From Limnanthes douglasii subsp. nivea (taxonomy: Eukaryota > Streptophyta > Magnoliopsida > Brassicales > Limnanthaceae): a DNA stretch of 64,000 bases. This document shows positions 60,934 through 64,000 of the stretch, one piece after another (the stretch's first letter is position 1; the number at the start of each line of letters is the position of its first letter). The notes under the pieces are model-generated. The model had not been told where the DNA came from, did not search any database, and saw only the letters and a list, made by a program, of their open reading frames with translations. Where the stretch lies: the NCBI GenBank assembly GCA_036936605.1, contig JAUPFV010000001.1:245952925-246016924 (forward strand). Reading direction: 5' to 3'. The translations under genes and the position numbers were made by a program.

Positions 60934-61859
60934 AAATAAACATTCTTTTGGTTTGTACTTTCAACTATTGAGTAACCACCCAGAAAGTGTACAAATACAT
61001 CTTTCAATGGACTACACCACTGAATGGATCGAGGCTCGGTGACAAAAACTAATACATGAATAAAATGTACTCTTTTTTACATAACGGTAGATTATTTGCA
61101 GGTTTATCATGCCATGAGTTAGAGTATCAGACAACTAGACTCAATTCCAAAAGAAGAACCTAGCTACCTAACATTGGAACTTTGACATCAGAAATAATTT
61201 CTCCTCACTTTTCGACCCGCAAGGCAATGTGCAAGCCGAGGTAACTAATATATGTTTTTTCAAAAATTATAAAAAATCTTTGATAAAACAAAATACAAGT
61301 AGGTAAGAATCTACGCAACATAGTATACTCCTACCGAACAATAAAACAATATTCTCCCTCGTATACCACATGATTTTGGACATCCTCACCGAAATAGGCA
61401 TAGTTAATTCCAGATTAACTACTGTAATGAATCATAAAACGAAAATTGTGAGGTTGTAAAAATCAATTTTCTCAAAGAAAGACGCGAGGTCTTTTACATA
61501 AGACATGACCACTATAAAAATAATGTCAAATAATTTAACAAAGCTCAAAATATTCCAAGTATTCATCGTACAACGTATTTTTTAACACAGCTAGATCCAC
61601 GAGATTAAGAGCTAGATACCAACTGGGACACATCTACATGTCGGGCATCAAAATTTAAAATAAAAATAAAAAATCTATATAATATTTAACATCTAAAAAT
61701 TAAATTAAATAATTTATATAATATTTGACATCTAAAAATATATTAGAACAGGAAACTTCTCAAACTTGATCATCCACGAGATGGATAAAGAAAACATGCA
61801 GTGCAAAGGGGGTGATGGAAACTGAAGAGACAAAGATTTGATTCAGATTGTCTTCGTCT
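60934..61859. other. Unassigned AT-rich DNA
   Basis: Flank of the Copia-6 LTR; no feature recognised. Confidence 0.4.
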
Positions 61860-63060
61860 GCTAATCATCTTTGGATTAATTTCATTGATCTAGTTTATCT
61901 TTTTTACGAAGATTTACAACAACCAAATATTTGAAGAGGAAGAATTCCCCACTCTTCTTTTAAAAAAACAGATCCGAGGACTCTGCTAAGAAACATAACA
62001 AGAGATCTTTTGCTGAAATTGTGAATCCGGTGAAGCATCTCCATTGCCCTGATCTTAAACCTGAATTCATTGAAGAAAAAGATAACCACATATCTTTACA
62101 GTACTCTCAAGATGCACAACACTAGTTACTTCATCAATCTAAAACTACACTAATTGGAAAATTCACAAATGGTATTCTTATATTGTCCGAATTTGATCTC
62201 AAGGAAGACGTTTGTAATTTTTGGGCATAAAGTGTTTGGACAATCGAAGAATCTATGTTGAGATTACTGCGTTGGAATTCTGACTTCAACACAAATTAAT
62301 AAAGTGTTTTCTCGTTAATATACGTAAGGATAGAATCCCTGAATACATTTACAATTCGAAAGTATGAATGATGTAGCTTCTTCGATAGGAATTCCACACA
62401 GAGTTATTGTCCTTGATAAGAACAGATCTTACAAAGACGCCTGTTATGCTCTTATTAAGTTAGATGTTTCAAAAAAACTTCATCATAGCGTTTGGATCGG
62501 GTTTGGAAGGAATAAAGGATGTTGGCTATCATTAAACTACAAAAATTTATTCCCTTATTGTGACTAATCACATGGGACATGCCTACTCTTGCAGATATGC
62601 CTACTCTGATTGCAAGAAGGCTCAAATATTTCATTCAGAGAAGAAAACATAGATCGTTAATGTAGATAAAGACAATCAAACAAACTCCAATCCAGTCAAT
62701 GAAATTCAGTACATGAATAACTCCAGAACTATTCAATCATTAGACAAAGTTTACAAGCTAAAATCAAATCCATTGTGATCCAAAATACTCAAACTACTCA
62801 AAGGAATGAAGAAGACAATATCAGCAAAAAAATGCAAGTAAATCGTATATTACACAAAACTCTTCAAAGGATAACAATCTGACTAAAACAAACTCTTAAG
62901 AACAAAATAATCCCGAAGAATTGGAAGTTATTGAAGCTTTTGACCCTAGAACAAGGTTATATACACAATAGCTCCTTAGATTACGATAATATATGCTCGG
63001 GAAGAAACTCTCCTGAACAAGACAACATTGGAAGTAATCCAATCACTCCAACATGAATAC
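61860..63060 (+). pseudogene. LINE-G ORF1 remnant
   Basis: Forward fragments RSFAEIVNPVKHL, KTTLIGKFTNGIL, FDLKEDVCNFWA, MLRLLRWNSDFNTN, then (62364-62567) MNDVASSIGIPHRV, CYALIKLDVSKKLHHSVWIGFG and a degraded knuckle. All match LINE-B/C-type ORF1. An acidic tail with EELEVIEAFD-like text lies near 62930. No ORF2 follows, so it is truncated. Confidence 0.75.
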
Positions 63061-64000
63061 ATCTTCCTCTTCCTCTTGTTAAGGAAAAAATCTAAAACAA
63101 TGAAACTGCAAAAGTAGTAATTTTATTGATTCGAGAAGATAACATCCGTCCTCCTTTTATAAAGCCCTTAGCCCTCTATTTATACTATTATAGGCCGTAA
63201 CTCCCCTATCAAATACAAACATTTAATGGACCGTGACCATCATTAAATTTATTATCACAAATTCCTTTTAATTGTGCTCCTTGGATGTTTGATTGTTGAC
63301 TACCTTTCCTTGATTATCGACCTTTAATATAGTTTATAATATTAACTTTGTTTATCATTTGTCGACATAACTGTTAGTTCCACAAGTTATCGTGTTGGGC
63401 ATTCTTTGTAATTCTGCCCGGTGGGTGCTAAAGCTGCCCTGTCCGCTCAGACCGGGTCCAATGCCAATTTACTTTTGGTCGAGCGATGTCGCACTTTATA
63501 TTCCTCGAGCGCGCTTGCCTTAGATCGCGTTATGCTCGACTATAACCGTGCGTAGACAAGTGTTGTGTTTGCTTTGACCGATCGTGCATGCTTCTAATCG
63601 GGCTCTGCGCGGACAAGTCTTGAGCGCACTCGACTTCATACCTCTCCTTTTCGGATTGAACGCATCGTCTGCTTTCCCAAGCTTTCTTCTTGTTGTACTT
63701 TATATAGACCTACTCGGCTTCGATCTGTTCTGCTCTGCTTGGTTTTGTCTTGCTCTGCTTTTCTTTCCTTGGGTATACTTGTTTAGTTCTTCTTGGTTTT
63801 GATGTGTATCCTTCATATTAGTTATGGGTGCCTACTCCCTTATCAGGGTTCCCCCTAGTCGAGAAAGTAAATGTGAAACAATTACTGTTTGGAATAAAAA
63901 ATAAAAAATAAAAATGAAAAAATATATGCGTAACGTGGCAATCGCTGATTTGATAGCGTGTGTCGATTTAGTTTGATTTTCTGATAGATTATTGTAGAAA
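63061..64000. other. Unassigned DNA, possibly LTR-derived
   Basis: Mixed composition, with a GC-richer block (63411-63620) containing gctcgac/gagcg words and a T-rich hydrophobic open frame (63584-63802). It looks like LTR or untranslated DNA rather than a gene, but no repeat partner is in the window. Confidence 0.3.

Noticed and set aside
63584..63802. 72-aa hydrophobic open frame resembling a membrane protein
   Set aside because: T-rich DNA gives Phe/Leu/Ser by composition; no family signature or gene context.

Overview
The window is plant nuclear DNA, very probably from a eudicot. The evidence is an AT-rich background, one intron-containing nuclear gene for a plastid HPP-family membrane protein, and a dense layer of plant-type transposable elements: L1-type LINEs with DUF4283-like ORF1, Ty1-copia, Ty3-gypsy, a TRIM, a hAT MITE, FAR1/MULE-type transposases and a plant mobile domain (PMD). 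I see no prokaryotic genes, tRNA, rRNA or CRISPR.

Layout. 0.3-3.5 kb: a decayed MULE-type transposase fused to an OTU-like domain, broken by two later insertions with perfect target-site duplications (a 1.43-kb TRIM and a 456-bp hAT MITE). 4.4-7.4 kb: a putative DNA element with repeated ends and a reverse-strand PMD pseudogene. 8.2-13.7 kb: LINE-A (minus), between two TA-rich microsatellites. 14.5-20.2 kb: three copia remnants and two minisatellites. 20.3-21.9 kb: a second MULE transposase remnant (minus). 22.4-34.4 kb: two full-length LINEs of one family, head to head (LINE-B minus, LINE-C plus), both with target-site duplications. 36.0-37.4 kb: the only convincing host gene (NITR2-like HPP protein, minus, four exons resolved). 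38.3-40.8 kb: 5'-truncated LINE-D. 42-46 kb: a copia pol with a strange minisatellite downstream, then a gypsy fragment. 46.8-48.2 kb: LINE-E 5' remnant. 48.8-50.9 kb: a copia deletion derivative with LTR copies. 52.4-53.5 kb: a gypsy remnant. 53.9-60.9 kb: the 5' half of a copia element whose 5' LTR is split by the nearly intact LINE-F. 61.9-63.1 kb: LINE-G ORF1 remnant.

Almost nothing here works together as a pathway. The window is a record of nested insertion and decay around one gene. Two LINE lineages coexist: A, D and F show no RNase H after the reverse transcriptase, whereas B and C carry an RNase H domain. The best candidates for something undescribed are the unusual 5' module of LINE-F, the MULE-OTU fusion with its layered insertions, and the PMD element. 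All protein-family calls come from reading motifs by eye; no database search was run.
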